Positions 10,285 through 19,555 of a stretch of DNA of 64,000 nt are shown piece after piece. A program made the position numbers and the translations under genes. Under the pieces are notes generated by a model that was given only the letters and a program-made list of their open reading frames with translations, was not told where the DNA came from and ran no database searches. Positions within the stretch are counted from its first letter, which is position 1. Each line of letters opens with the position of its first letter. Source of the DNA: an uncultured Clostridia bacterium (lineage in GTDB: Bacteria; Bacillota; Clostridia; TANB77; CAG-508); NCBI GenBank assembly GCA_949388605.1, contig CASKJV010000005.1:56781-120780 (forward strand), given 5' to 3'.

Positions 10285-12993
10285 ATGAAAAACGACATCA
10301 TCAATTTGCCAATCGATCAGTACGAAGAAGCTATTGTTGACGCAGTTGAAAACAACGATTTTACCATAATTGTAGGAAGAACCGGTTCTGGCAAAACCAC
10401 CCGGGTTCCTCGTTTCTTGATTGATAAATTTCATCAGGTAATTGTCACAGAACCGCGCATTTTGACGGTAAAAAACGCTTCCAACCGCATTGCGGAGGAA
10501 ATGGGTGTGACACTTGGTAAAGAAGTTGGCTATAAGACTGGCTATGACAAATGCTATTCGGCTAACAGCAAAACTTTGTTCTGCACAGACGGGCTTCAAC
10601 TCGTTAGAACAATCAACATGAAGAATTCCACAAAACCCAATGTCTTAGTAATAGACGAGGCACATCTGTGGAATATCAACATGGAGGCACTTGTTGCTTG
10701 GTGTAAATTCATGCAAAATAAGTGGAACACAAAAGTTGTAATTATGTCAGCAACAATGGACGCCGAAAAGCTGAAAATCTATCTTGGCGAAAAAACAACA
10801 ATCATCAACGTTCCTGGCAGGCTCCATGAAGTAGAAGTATCTCACCGTCCTGCATATATGCTCATACCTACTGTGCGTGAATATGTACAGGAAAAACGTG
10901 ATACTCTGATTTTCGTTTCCGGTAAAAAGGAAATGGAAGATCTTATCGGACAAATCAAGGAATCGCTTATTGATGCGGTTATCCTTCCCCTTCATGGAGA
11001 ACTTGAGTGGGAAGAACAAAAAAAATGCTTTTTGAAATATGATCTTCCCAAAATAATTGTTGCAACTAATATTGCACAGGAAGGAATTACCATTCCTGGT
11101 ATAAGTGTTATTGACACTGGGAAAGCCAAAATTTCTGTTACAGAAGCTGGCGTGGAAGCTTTGGAAGAAGTCGAAATCAGCAAAGCTGATTGCAAACAGC
11201 GTGAAGGCCGTGCAGGAAGAACAGAAGGCGGACGATATACTCTTTGCTCTGATTTTCCATATGAGAATCGGGCAGATTACACTCTTCCTGAAATTCAGCG
11301 GTCTATTTTAGATCGTATCGTTTTGCATCTTGCAGTTGCCGGACTTGATGCTGAGAAACTTGAGTTTTTCCATCAGCCTAATATCGATGATATTAAAAAT
11401 GCAAAAAGAAAACTCGTTAAACTCGGCGCTCTCAATTTTGATAACAGTGTTACCGAATTAGGGCACAAAATGGCAAAACTTCCTGTTTCTGTAGAGCTTT
11501 CCAGAATGATCTGTGAAGCTGAAAAATATGGTGTGACCGAGCAGGTTATAACCATTGCAGCAATCATGGAAATGGGCGGTCTGCTTTACAAAGGAAGAAA
11601 AGCTACTACAAATTACAATCATTTTTCTTCTGAGTCACAAAGCGATTTGCTTGCAGAACTTGATGTATGGGAGCATCTTTCGAAAATTGGATATATCAAT
11701 TTCAAAGAAGTTGGTGTAAACAAAAAGAATTACTTCCGTATTAAAAAGCATATTAAAAAACTCAAAGAAGCAGTTTCTGGTTTAATAATGCTGGAATCCA
11801 ATGATAATCGTGAGGCTATTTTATCATCCTGTATTGCCGGCATGGTTAACAACATTTTTGTTCATATGAATTATATGAGCTGGACAGGTGAAGACGGTGC
11901 TTGCAGGCAACTTGATAAATCAAGTTGTCTCACATCTGCATCTACTTATGCATGTATTATTGGTATTCCCAAAAACATTCCATGCAAAAGTTTTTGGGGT
12001 AACAGTACTATTAATGTAATCACTTTTGCTACAGGAGTACAGCTCGAGCAGCTTGAGAAATTGCTTCCCAACGAAATTGAGCAGGAAGTTACCGCATCAT
12101 ATAATTGTATTTTTGATGAGGTAATTGTTCAAACACGAAAATATTTCCGTGGCGTCGAAATTGATTACGATTCATACAGCGACCGGAATCATCCTGATTA
12201 TCAGCATTTAAAAGCAGAATATGAGGCTGAGCAGGAAAGATTACGGAAATTTGAAGACAAACGAAGGATAAGCTCTCATTCATTTGAATTGCAACCGATA
12301 GATAATCGGCAAAGGGAAATTATTATTGATAACACAAGTTTCCAGGTAGATTATGATTGGAAAGATACTCCTTATGTTACTCTGGATAAGGAAACACTGT
12401 TTTCAACAGAAGAAAAAGAAGTATTTTTGGATAATGGAAAAAAAGTTTTGGTTCATTTTAATGATTTCTCACGGAACATTTCCAGACAGGAAAATATCGT
12501 TGCTCTCAGAAATATCGTAATAGACATAATGCTTAAGAGAGCGCGTGACGAGAAAAAATCTGAGTATTCGAGTATTCAGGTATGTAACCTTAACGATGTA
12601 CTTAAAAACTGCAAAAAAATCGGTGCTGTTACGCTTATTACTGGTTATAAAGAAGAGCCACTTTATGGCTATGGCTGTATATCTCTCAAGAAACAAACAG
12701 TATCTTTTGAACTGTTAAATGATGAAGAAAAAGCCAACGAGAAAACCAAAGAAGCTTTACAGTTCCTGTTTCAGAAGCATGTTGACAAGAATTATCCTGT
12801 TGGGAAATTTAGCACTCAGAAAGGAAAAAAGAAAAAAGTCTTGACTCCTGAAGAAAGTAAGATGAGATCGGAGTTCAACTCTCTTGTTAGAGAGTTACTT
12901 TTAGACTTAAGTATTGAAAATGCTAAAGATAGCTTAGAGTTTTTAGAAGAATACTTTTTAGATATTACAAAAGGACTTCAGAAAGCAAGCTAA
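10285..12993 (+). CDS. DEAH-box ATP-dependent RNA helicase (HrpA/HrpB-like), probably acquired
   Basis: A 902-residue superfamily 2 DEAH/RHA helicase. Motif I is GRTGSGKTT near residue 30, motif II DEAH (VLVIDEAHLWN), motif III MSATM, then ATNIAQEGITIPG and motif VI QREGRAGR. A winged-helix/ratchet-like region follows; the last ~350 residues do not match a domain I know. ATG 10285 is chosen because GGAGG (10272-10276) sits 8 bases before it; an upstream in-frame TTG at 10270 would place the ribosome site inside the gene. Base and codon use differ from the neighbours: many G/C-ending codons, with CGG, GGC, CTC and CCG used, in a region where native genes use almost only A/T-ending codons. It stands alone on the plus strand between minus-strand housekeeping genes. 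The RNA substrate is unknown. Confidence 0.88.
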   Translation: MKNDIINLPIDQYEEAIVDAVENNDFTIIVGRTGSGKTTRVPRFLIDKFHQVIVTEPRILTVKNASNRIAEEMGVTLGKEVGYKTGYDKCYSANSKTLFCTDGLQLVRTINMKNSTKPNVLVIDEAHLWNINMEALVAWCKFMQNKWNTKVVIMSATMDAEKLKIYLGEKTTIINVPGRLHEVEVSHRPAYMLIPTVREYVQEKRDTLIFVSGKKEMEDLIGQIKESLIDAVILPLHGELEWEEQKKCFLKYDLPKIIVATNIAQEGITIPGISVIDTGKAKISVTEAGVEALEEVEISKADCKQREGRAGRTEGGRYTLCSDFPYENRADYTLPEIQRSILDRIVLHLAVAGLDAEKLEFFHQPNIDDIKNAKRKLVKLGALNFDNSVTELGHKMAKLPVSVELSRMICEAEKYGVTEQVITIAAIMEMGGLLYKGRKATTNYNHFSSESQSDLLAELDVWEHLSKIGYINFKEVGVNKKNYFRIKKHIKKLKEAVSGLIMLESNDNREAILSSCIAGMVNNIFVHMNYMSWTGEDGACRQLDKSSCLTSASTYACIIGIPKNIPCKSFWGNSTINVITFATGVQLEQLEKLLPNEIEQEVTASYNCIFDEVIVQTRKYFRGVEIDYDSYSDRNHPDYQHLKAEYEAEQERLRKFEDKRRISSHSFELQPIDNRQREIIIDNTSFQVDYDWKDTPYVTLDKETLFSTEEKEVFLDNGKKVLVHFNDFSRNISRQENIVALRNIVIDIMLKRARDEKKSEYSSIQVCNLNDVLKNCKKIGAVTLITGYKEEPLYGYGCISLKKQTVSFELLNDEEKANEKTKEALQFLFQKHVDKNYPVGKFSTQKGKKKKVLTPEESKMRSEFNSLVRELLLDLSIENAKDSLEFLEEYFLDITKGLQKAS

Positions 12994-13031
12994 TCAGAAA
13001 GCTGTTTATATTTCAGTTTAGTACAAAAAAA

Positions 13032-13063
13032 GGTGCCTGACAAATGTCAGGCACCATTTTTTT
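13032..13063. terminator. Bidirectional terminator between the helicase gene and lysS
   Basis: GGTGCCTGAC, a four-base loop AAAT and GTCAGGCACC form a perfect 10-bp stem. A run of T follows on the plus strand (13057-13063), and a run of A precedes it, so it works as a terminator in both directions. It can end both converging genes. Confidence 0.9.
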
Positions 13064-13130
13064 ATATTATAGGAAATTGCTCTGCAATTCCTATAATATA
13101 AAGCCTTCGGCAAACTTTGTACACAAATTT
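13063..13130 (+). repeat. Dispersed stem-loop repeat, copy 1
   Basis: A near-perfect palindrome (13063-13100) built on ATTATAGGAA/TTCCTATAAT is followed by the tail AAGCCTTCGGCAAACTTTGT and ACACAAATTT, which recurs at 46.33 kb and, inverted, at 52.37 kb. Its end touches the stop codon of lysS. Confidence 0.7.
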
Positions 13131-14635
13131 TACATATTATTTATTGGTTTCATTGTTGGGAATAATATAACATCTCTAATTGAAGCAGAATTTGTAAGTA
13201 ACATTACTAATCTATCAATTCCAATTCCCATACCACCTGTTGGAGGCATACCATATTCAATAGCCATGCAGAAGTCTTCATCCATCATATTTGCTTCATC
13301 ATCTCCTGCATCTCTTTGTTTTAATTGTTCTACAAATCTTTCTCTTTGATCTATTGGATCATTTAATTCTGAATATGCATTTCCATATTCACGTCCATCT
13401 ATAAATAATTCAAATCTTTCAACTAATCTTTTATCTGATGGTTTTCTCTTTGTTAATGGAGATACTTCAACTGGATAATCACAAATAAATGTTGGTTGTA
13501 TTAAAGTTTCTTCTACAAAATCTTCAAAGAACTGATTTATAATATATCCTCTACTTTGTTTTGCCTCTTCCATTTCAACACCTTTCTCTTTTGCTATAGC
13601 TATTGCTTCTTCATCTGTATTAATTGTATTGAAATCTACTCCTGTTACTTCTTTTATAGCATCTATCATTGTTACTCTTCTCCAAGGAGATTCTAAATCT
13701 ATATCTGTTCCTTGATAATTAATTTTGGCTGTTCCTAAAACTTTTTCTGCAACTGTTCTAATTAATTTTTCAGATGTGTCCATCATATCGTTATAATCTT
13801 GATAAGCAGCATAAAATTCTATGTTTGTAAATTCAGGATTGTGTTTTATATCCATTCCTTCGTTTCTAAACATTCTTCCCATTTCATATACTCTATCAAA
13901 ACCACCCACAATTAATCTTTTTAAGTATAATTCGTTTGCAATTCTTAAATACATGTCCATATCTAATGTATTATGATGTGTAATAAATGGTCTTGCTGTA
14001 GCTCCACCAGCTATTGTATTTAATATAGGTGTATCTACTTCTAAATAACCTTCATTATCAAAGAAATTTTTTATTTCTTTTAATATTTTACTTCTTAAAA
14101 GGAATGTTTGTTTAACTTCTGGATTTACTATTAAATCTACATATCTTTGTCTATAACGTAAATCTATATCTTTTAATCCGTGAAATTTTTCTGGTAAATC
14201 TCTTAATGATTTAGTTAAAAGTACAACTTCTTTAGCATGAATAGAAATTTCTTCTGTTCTTGTTTTAAATACAAAACCTTTTAGACCAATGATATCACCT
14301 ATGTCGAATATTTTAAAAGCTTTATAACTTTCCTCTCCTAAATCATTTATACTAACATAACTTTGAATTTTTCCTGTAGCATCTTGAATTGTGCAAAAAG
14401 ATGCTTTTCCCATTATTCTTTTTGCCATTATTCTTCCTGCAACTGAGACATCTTTTCCTTCATATTGTTCATAATTATCTTTTATATCTCTAGAGAATTC
14501 TGTTCTATCATATTTTGTTATTTCAAAAGGATCTTTTCCAGCTTCTTGAAGTTCTTTTAATTTATCTATTCTAACCTGCATTAATCTATTAATGTCTTCT
14601 TCTGTTTGAATTATTTCTTCATTATTTTCACTCAT
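13130..14635 (-). CDS. lysS: Lysyl-tRNA synthetase, class II
   Basis: A 501-residue class II LysRS. It has an N-terminal OB-fold anticodon-binding domain (about residues 60-150, [20 protein letters not shown]), motif 2 [19 protein letters not shown] near 268 and motif 3 [15 protein letters not shown] near 470. Length is standard. It charges tRNA-Lys with lysine in the cytosol. The ribosome site is AAAGGGG. The 219 bases upstream contain no T-box motif, unlike aspS in this window. It converges with the helicase gene and shares its terminator. Confidence 0.97.
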   Translation of the reverse strand: MSENNEEIIQTEEDINRLMQVRIDKLKELQEAGKDPFEITKYDRTEFSRDIKDNYEQYEGKDVSVAGRIMAKRIMGKASFCTIQDATGKIQSYVSINDLGEESYKAFKIFDIGDIIGLKGFVFKTRTEEISIHAKEVVLLTKSLRDLPEKFHGLKDIDLRYRQRYVDLIVNPEVKQTFLLRSKILKEIKNFFDNEGYLEVDTPILNTIAGGATARPFITHHNTLDMDMYLRIANELYLKRLIVGGFDRVYEMGRMFRNEGMDIKHNPEFTNIEFYAAYQDYNDMMDTSEKLIRTVAEKVLGTAKINYQGTDIDLESPWRRVTMIDAIKEVTGVDFNTINTDEEAIAIAKEKGVEMEEAKQSRGYIINQFFEDFVEETLIQPTFICDYPVEVSPLTKRKPSDKRLVERFELFIDGREYGNAYSELNDPIDQRERFVEQLKQRDAGDDEANMMDEDFCMAIEYGMPPTGGMGIGIDRLVMLLTNSASIRDVILFPTMKPINNM

Positions 14636-14780
14636 ATTTTCATGCCCCTTTTTATCAATTTTAACTTATTTATTATATACCAAAAGTCAATTATTGTAAA
14701 CTGGTTTTTTATGTTTTTTTAGGTGTGTATTTTTTATGTCAATTTTGTTATTTTAATTTTTGAACCTAATTGGTAACCTC

Positions 14781-14819
14781 TTTTATAATATAATTCACAA
14801 CATCAATTATATTATAAAA
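14781..14819. repeat. Perfect 15-bp inverted repeat in the gap between lysS and the GNAT operon
   Basis: The arms 14781-14795 (TTTTATAATATAATT) and 14805-14819 are exactly complementary with the loop CACAACATC. It lies 36 bases past the end of the GNAT operon and may end or stabilise that transcript, although no good U-tract follows on the minus strand. Confidence 0.6.
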
Positions 14820-14854
14820 AATTGAATATATTTTTATTTATAACTTCTCTATTC

Positions 14855-15322
14855 TTACTTAATTTCCATCATATATGATATATTTGTTGCTCTCATTCCA
14901 AAACTTTCATATACTTTTTTGGCATTTTCATTTTCTGGATTAACTGTTAAGTAAATATCTGTACAATTATTTTTTATTCCTAATTTTTGTGCAAATTTTA
15001 ATAATTTAGTCCCTATTCCTTTTCCCCTATAATTTTCATCTACACATAATGTATCTATTGTTAAAAGTTTTCTATATCTCATAAAATTATTATTTTTTTC
15101 TATAATATCTATTATTATATATCCAACTATTTTTTCGTCTATTTTAGCAACATATATATTTTTTCTATTTAATAATCTCTCTAATCTTTCATTTGGTATT
15201 ACCTCTTCTACATCCAAAAATAAATCTGGGCGCCAATTAACATGAATTTTATGTACTTGTTTTGCCAACTCATTTATTTCTTTTTGATCTTCTATTTGGG
15301 GAACTTCTATATTTATATCCAT
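14855..15322 (-). CDS. GNAT family N-acetyltransferase
   Basis: A 155-residue GNAT protein. The acetyl-CoA pyrophosphate-binding motif A reads YRGKGIGTKLLKFA (about residues 99-112, the Q/RxxGxG/A pattern), and motif B is NPENENAKKVYESFGM near 130-145. Substrate is unknown. Its start codon lies three bases after the stop of the preceding GNAT gene, with GGAG inside that gene, so translation is probably coupled. It is the last gene of a three-gene acetyltransferase operon behind a structured leader. Confidence 0.85.
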   Translation of the reverse strand: MDINIEVPQIEDQKEINELAKQVHKIHVNWRPDLFLDVEEVIPNERLERLLNRKNIYVAKIDEKIVGYIIIDIIEKNNNFMRYRKLLTIDTLCVDENYRGKGIGTKLLKFAQKLGIKNNCTDIYLTVNPENENAKKVYESFGMRATNISYMMEIK

Positions 15323-15325
15323 ATT

Positions 15326-16396
15326 TTAATCAACTCCAATTTCATTTAAATATTTATCTGTAAATTGTTTTACTTCTATTTGTTTACCATTTATTTTGTG
15401 AATTAAATCATATGCCAATTTATATGCTTCTTCATATTCTTTTTTAGAAATTTCATTTCTATCTAAAGCATCTTTTAATTCTTCCTCATCTAAAAGAATA
15501 GTACTTCCGTCTGGTTCTAATACTACATCCAAATATAAATCATCTTCATATGGTATTCCATTTTCCTTTCCTATTTCTCTTGCAATATCAAAATACCATT
15601 CTATAATTTCATTGTTTTCATCATACATTGTTGTTAATTTAATTTTTGATTTATAATCATAGAATTCTAACCATTTATAATTATCATTTGCTATACACTT
15701 ATCTTTTGCAACAATAAATGGTTCATATGATTTTATAAATTTATGCAAATAAATATCTCCACAAAAGTTATTATCATTTACTGTTCTCACTCTAGTTTCA
15801 AATTTTTCTACAGTTTCATTTCCTTCTATTCTATCTGCATATCTCTTTTTTAGACTTATCCAATATCTTTGTACAATTCCAGACTTAGAAATATTAACAT
15901 CATCCATTACTTCATTTTCTAGTATTCCACCATTAGCCTTAATTGTTTTGTATGATCCTACATTATTTTTATCACAAGTTATTAAAACTCTATGAAATCC
16001 TAATTTTTTATAATATTCTAATGCCAATCTTAACATTTCTTTTGCATATCCTTTTCTTCTTTCATTAGGCAAAATACTATATCCAATATTTCCACCATAT
16101 TTTAGAAGAAAATTTGATAATCTAAGTCTACAATCAATTATACCAACTAATTTATCATCATAATTTCTAATTGCTAAATATACTGTTGATGGTGAATATT
16201 CTTTTCCATATTTTCTTAAATGTCTGTTATCAAAATCTAACCATTCTTCATAAGTTTCACATTCTTCTAGTCCTGAACATCCGCTAAATTCTTCGTTATT
16301 TTCTAAAAATATTTTTTTACAATTCATTACTTGTTCTTTATATTCCATTGTAGGTTTTACTAATTTTAAAATACTCTCATTTTCTTTTATATTCAC
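15326..16396 (-). CDS. GNAT acetyltransferase fused to a DUF402 domain
   Basis: A two-domain protein of about 356 residues. The N-terminal ~185 residues are a GNAT domain (SILPNERRKGYAKEMLRLAL, then DKNNVGSYKTIKANGG). The C-terminal ~160 residues are a DUF402 (FomD-like) beta-barrel with the signatures LTTMYDENNEIIEWYFDI and DDLYLDVVLEPDG followed by LLDEEELKDAL. DUF402 proteins are metal-dependent nucleotide or cyclic-phosphate hydrolases in the cases known; acetyl transfer combined with that domain suggests a two-step modifying or detoxifying enzyme, which is inference. GTG 16396 is preferred over GTG 16405 because AGGAA is then nine bases away. The gene is second in its operon. Confidence 0.82.
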   Translation of the reverse strand: MNIKENESILKLVKPTMEYKEQVMNCKKIFLENNEEFSGCSGLEECETYEEWLDFDNRHLRKYGKEYSPSTVYLAIRNYDDKLVGIIDCRLRLSNFLLKYGGNIGYSILPNERRKGYAKEMLRLALEYYKKLGFHRVLITCDKNNVGSYKTIKANGGILENEVMDDVNISKSGIVQRYWISLKKRYADRIEGNETVEKFETRVRTVNDNNFCGDIYLHKFIKSYEPFIVAKDKCIANDNYKWLEFYDYKSKIKLTTMYDENNEIIEWYFDIAREIGKENGIPYEDDLYLDVVLEPDGSTILLDEEELKDALDRNEISKKEYEEAYKLAYDLIHKINGKQIEVKQFTDKYLNEIGVD

Positions 16397-16413
16397 TTTT
16401 ATCACTTCCTATT

Positions 16414-16941
16414 TTACATATTTTGAATATTATATACATATGCTACTTCTTCATATTCTTTATCTCCAAATTGTCCTACTTTATAATCGTAAACTTTTCC
16501 GCCTATTTTTTCATAAAAAGCTCTTGATTGGACATTTTCAGCAAAACACCATAAAATCATTTTTTCTCTTCCTTTATTTTTAAATTCATCTATTACATAT
16601 TGAATTAATTTTCTTCCAATTCCTTTTTTCTTCAATGTTGATTTTACATATAATGCACATAATTCGCAATCTATTTCCTCATATTCACTGGAGAATTTAT
16701 TGTTATCTATATATATGCAAAATCCAACTACTTCATTATCTATAACTGCAACTATAAAACCATCTTGATTATAATATTTTTTTAGCTTAGCAATTTTTTC
16801 TTCCTTATTTAATTTTATCAAATAATCATTATCTATAAAATCTTTATATGCAGTTTTCCATCCATCAATATTTATATCTACAATTTTTTCTATATCTTCT
16901 TTTTTTACATTTCTTATTATAATCTTATCTTTATCAAGCAT
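16414..16941 (-). CDS. GNAT family N-acetyltransferase, first gene of its operon
   Basis: A 175-residue GNAT protein starting MLDKDKIIIRNVKKED. Motif A is STLKKKGIGRKLIQYVIDEF near residues 103-122, and motif B reads WCFAENVQSRAFYEKIGGKV. The RimI/PhnO-like form gives no substrate. The ATG at 16941 is preferred to an in-frame start at 17016 because AAAGGAG lies ten bases before it and the longer version would run through the leader terminator. It is the promoter-proximal gene of the three-GNAT operon. Confidence 0.83.
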   Translation of the reverse strand: MLDKDKIIIRNVKKEDIEKIVDINIDGWKTAYKDFIDNDYLIKLNKEEKIAKLKKYYNQDGFIVAVIDNEVVGFCIYIDNNKFSSEYEEIDCELCALYVKSTLKKKGIGRKLIQYVIDEFKNKGREKMILWCFAENVQSRAFYEKIGGKVYDYKVGQFGDKEYEEVAYVYNIQNM

Positions 16942-17131
16942 AAAATATATTCTCCTTTCCAAAATCTTTATATTATAGAAATTGCGTAGCAATGATAAAA
17001 AAATAAGCCTTGCCAAAAGAATCTTTAAGACTCCTTTGCAAGACTTTATATCTCTTACTTCGTGTAGACAATTTTATAAATTGTCCTTTATCGCTCAGAA
17101 TTTTTATTCTTAGATAAACTCTTAAATTATG
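16942..17131 (-). promoter_or_regulatory. Structured ~190-nt leader with an intrinsic terminator ahead of the GNAT operon
   Basis: Reading along the minus strand, hairpin 1 spans 17118-17087 (TTTATC/GATAAA with an inner AGAAT/ATTCT), hairpin 2 spans 17085-17067 (GACAATTT/AAATTGTC-like, nearly perfect), and hairpin 3 spans 17045-17006 (AGTCTTGCAAAGGAGTC paired with GATTCTTTTGGCAAG). Hairpin 3 is followed at once by TTATTTTTTTATC, a normal intrinsic terminator shape, and the coding region starts only 53 bases further. This arrangement fits transcription attenuation. A partial copy of the ATTATAGAAATTGC palindrome follows the terminator. Confidence 0.6.
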
Positions 17132-17137
17132 TTTACT

Positions 17138-17166
17138 ATTTTAGCATAATATTTTTATATTGTCAA
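17138..17166 (-). promoter_or_regulatory. Promoter of the GNAT operon
   Basis: On the minus strand TTGACA (17166-17161), a 17-base spacer, an extended -10 TG and TAAAAT (17143-17138). The predicted start of transcription is near 17131. Confidence 0.75.
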
Positions 17167-17210
17167 ACTTTGAAATTATGGATATACGCTTAAACTTTCA
17201 CATTTTATTA

Positions 17211-17379
17211 TATAAAAAAATAATTATATATATTAAAATGAAGCGATGCGCAGTTGGGAGTTTAATGTTTCTTTGCAAATTTAAAAATAACATACTTAAA
17301 TATAAACTTCTACAATGTTATTTAAATCCATAAACGACCAGCAAAGAGCGAAATGATAATATATATAATTATTTTATAT
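17211..17379. repeat. Inverted-repeat element, tandem copy 1
   Basis: A ~169-bp unit with terminal inverted repeats: left end TATAAAAAAATAATTATATA, and the reverse complement of the right end reads TATAAAATAATTATATATAT. Inside are AAGCGATGCGCAGT on the left, GAGCGAAATGAT on the right, and an internal 9-bp stem AAATAACAT/ATGTTATTT. No open frame. A second copy follows directly. Confidence 0.75.
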
Positions 17380-17391
17380 ATTAATTTAAAA

Positions 17392-17608
17392 TATAAAAAA
17401 ATAATTATACATATTAAAATGAAGCGATGCGCAGTTTTTACTAACAGTTGAATGCAAGTGATTACTGTTAGTTAATGCAGAGCTGGGAGTTTAGAATTTC
17501 TTCGCAAATTTAGAAATAGCATACTCAAATATAAACTACTACAATATTATTTAAATCCATAAACGACCAGTAAAGAGCGAGATGATAATATATATAATTA
17601 TTTTATAT
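17392..17608. repeat. Inverted-repeat element, tandem copy 2 with an inserted hairpin
   Basis: The same unit as copy 1, with the same terminal repeats and the same order of internal motifs. It carries about 48 extra bases (about 17436-17483) after GCGATGCGCAGT. The extra piece is itself a hairpin, ACTAACAGT and ACTGTTAGT. The internal stem is kept in weakened form (AAATAGCAT/ATATTATTT). No open frame. Confidence 0.75.
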
Positions 17609-17675
17609 TATAGAAAATTTAAAATCTGTCTGTTTTGTTCTTTGTATACTTAAAAGTAAAATTTCAAACTTCATC

Positions 17676-19439
17676 TTATTTCAAATCTAATTTAATATGC
17701 ACATCTTTTAATTGTCTATCTGTAACAATTCCAGGAGCACTCATCAATAAATCTTGAGCTTTACTATTCATAGGAAATGCTATAACTTCTTTAATAGATT
17801 CCTCACCTGTTAATAACATTAACATTCTATCCACACCTGGTGCAATTCCTGCATGTGGTGGTGCACCATAATGAAAAGCATTAAATAATGCTGAAAATCT
17901 ATTTTTTATTTCATCTTCAGAATATCCAGCTATTTCAAAAGCTTTAACCATTATTTCTGGATCATGGTTTCTAACTGCTCCAGAAGATAATTCAATTCCA
18001 TTACATACGATATCATACTGGTATGCCAAAATATCAAGTGGTTCTTTATTTTCTAAAGCTTCTAATCCACCTTGTGGCATAGAAAATGGATTATGTGAGA
18101 ACTCTAATTTTCCATTATCTGCAATTTCATACATTGGAAAATCTATAATCCAACAGAATTTATAACTTGAATCATCTATTAAATTTTGTCTTATTCCTAT
18201 TTCTTTTCTAATTTCTCCTGCAAGTTTATCTACAATTCCCTTATGTTCAGCAATAAAGAAAATGCTGTCTCCTGGATTAGTACTAGTTTGAATTAATAAT
18301 TCTTCTCTTGCTTCATCTGGGATTAATTTAGCTATAGGACCTTGCAAGCTTCTATCATCATTTACTTTAAGCCATGCCAAGCCTTTTGCTTTACATTCTT
18401 CTATAGCAAAATCTACCATTCCATCATAAAATGTTCTTGTAGCTTCTGCTCCATTTGGAAGTGTAATTGTTCTAACCATTTTACCATTAAAAACTTTTAT
18501 ATCTAATTTTTCGAAAATGTTTGTTACATCTTTTATAATTAATGGATTTCTTAAATCTGGTTTATCTGTACCATATTTAAGCATAGCTTCTTTATATGGA
18601 ATTCTTGGAAAATGAATTTCATCAACTTTTTTAGTTGAGAATTTTGTAAATGTGTTATAAATTACTTGTTCCATAACTTCAAAAACGTCTTCTTGAGTTG
18701 CGAAAGCCATTTCCATATCTAACTGATAAAATTCTCCTGGTGAGCGATCAGCTCTTGCATCTTCATCCCTAAAACATGGAGCTATTTGGAAATATTTATC
18801 TATTCCAGAAACCATTAATAATTGTTTAAATTGTTGTGGTGCTTGTGGAAGTGCATAAAACTTTCCAGGATAAATTCTACTTGGAACTAAATAATCTCTA
18901 GCACCTTCTGGTGATGAGCTTGTAAGAATTGGTGTTTGCACTTCTAAAAATCCTTGTTCAATCATTTGAGTTCTTAAAAATTGAATAAGTTCTGCTCTTA
19001 GTTTTAAATTTTCTAAATTTTTTCTAGCCCTTAAATCTAGAAATCTATATTCTAATCTTAAGTCTTCCCTAACTTTTCTATTATTTTCAATTTCAAATGG
19101 TAACCCTTTACTTCTTTTGCCTAAAATCTCGATTTTATCTGCAAATAATTCTACTGTTCCTGTTTCTATTGCTCTATTTACTGTTTCTTCATCTCTTAAT
19201 CTAACCTTTCCTGAAACAGTTACTGTAGATTCAGTTGAAATTTTTGAAGCAAAATCAACTTTTTCTTCATCTCCTGAAACTACAACTTGAGTAATTCCAT
19301 ATTGATCTCTCAAATCAATAAATAAAACTCCTCCTAAATCTCTAATTGTGTCTATCCATCCAGCAAGTTTAATTTCCTCTCCTACGTGTTCTTCACGTAG
19401 TTCACTACATTTGTAAGTTCTGTAAGCATTTTTTTTCAT
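17676..19439 (-). CDS. aspS: Aspartyl-tRNA synthetase, bacterial type (possibly non-discriminating)
   Basis: A 587-residue class II AspRS with the bacterial layout: OB-fold anticodon domain (residues ~15-105), catalytic core, an inserted GAD domain (about 290-420), and the C-terminal part. Motif 2 is FRDEDARADRSPGEFYQLD and motif 3 GIAPGVDRMLMLLTG. ATG 19439 (MKKNAYRTYKCSE) is preferred to one 12 codons upstream because AAAGGAGTG sits right before it. Expression is controlled by a T-box leader upstream. No asnS is in the window. If the specifier of the T-box is Asn, the enzyme is likely to charge both tRNA-Asp and tRNA-Asn for the GatCAB route; that step is inference. Confidence 0.96.
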   Translation of the reverse strand: MKKNAYRTYKCSELREEHVGEEIKLAGWIDTIRDLGGVLFIDLRDQYGITQVVVSGDEEKVDFASKISTESTVTVSGKVRLRDEETVNRAIETGTVELFADKIEILGKRSKGLPFEIENNRKVREDLRLEYRFLDLRARKNLENLKLRAELIQFLRTQMIEQGFLEVQTPILTSSSPEGARDYLVPSRIYPGKFYALPQAPQQFKQLLMVSGIDKYFQIAPCFRDEDARADRSPGEFYQLDMEMAFATQEDVFEVMEQVIYNTFTKFSTKKVDEIHFPRIPYKEAMLKYGTDKPDLRNPLIIKDVTNIFEKLDIKVFNGKMVRTITLPNGAEATRTFYDGMVDFAIEECKAKGLAWLKVNDDRSLQGPIAKLIPDEAREELLIQTSTNPGDSIFFIAEHKGIVDKLAGEIRKEIGIRQNLIDDSSYKFCWIIDFPMYEIADNGKLEFSHNPFSMPQGGLEALENKEPLDILAYQYDIVCNGIELSSGAVRNHDPEIMVKAFEIAGYSEDEIKNRFSALFNAFHYGAPPHAGIAPGVDRMLMLLTGEESIKEVIAFPMNSKAQDLLMSAPGIVTDRQLKDVHIKLDLK

Positions 19440-19457
19440 AATTTTCACTCCTTTTCT

Positions 19458-19483
19458 ATGTTTAATTGAGCTCAATTAAACAT
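19458..19483. repeat. 26-bp perfect palindrome just upstream of the aspS ribosome site
   Basis: ATGTTTAATTGAG and its exact reverse complement meet at the centre GAGCTC with no loop. It lies 8 bases from the aspS ribosome-binding site. It looks like a dimeric protein operator or an RNA hairpin that could affect initiation. Confidence 0.65.
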
Positions 19484-19555
19484 GTATAGGGACGGAAATA
19501 TATTTTGGTATTTATCTTTTGAGGAATAAAAAACAAGTAGTGCAAGACAGACAAT

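Noticed and set aside
10255..12696. Minus-strand frames opposite the helicase gene
   Set aside because: They are by-products of its higher G+C content, have no ribosome sites, and the helicase frame explains the sequence.
17211..17608. CRISPR array
   Set aside because: Only two long units with internal structure and terminal inverted repeats; no short regular repeats with unique spacers.
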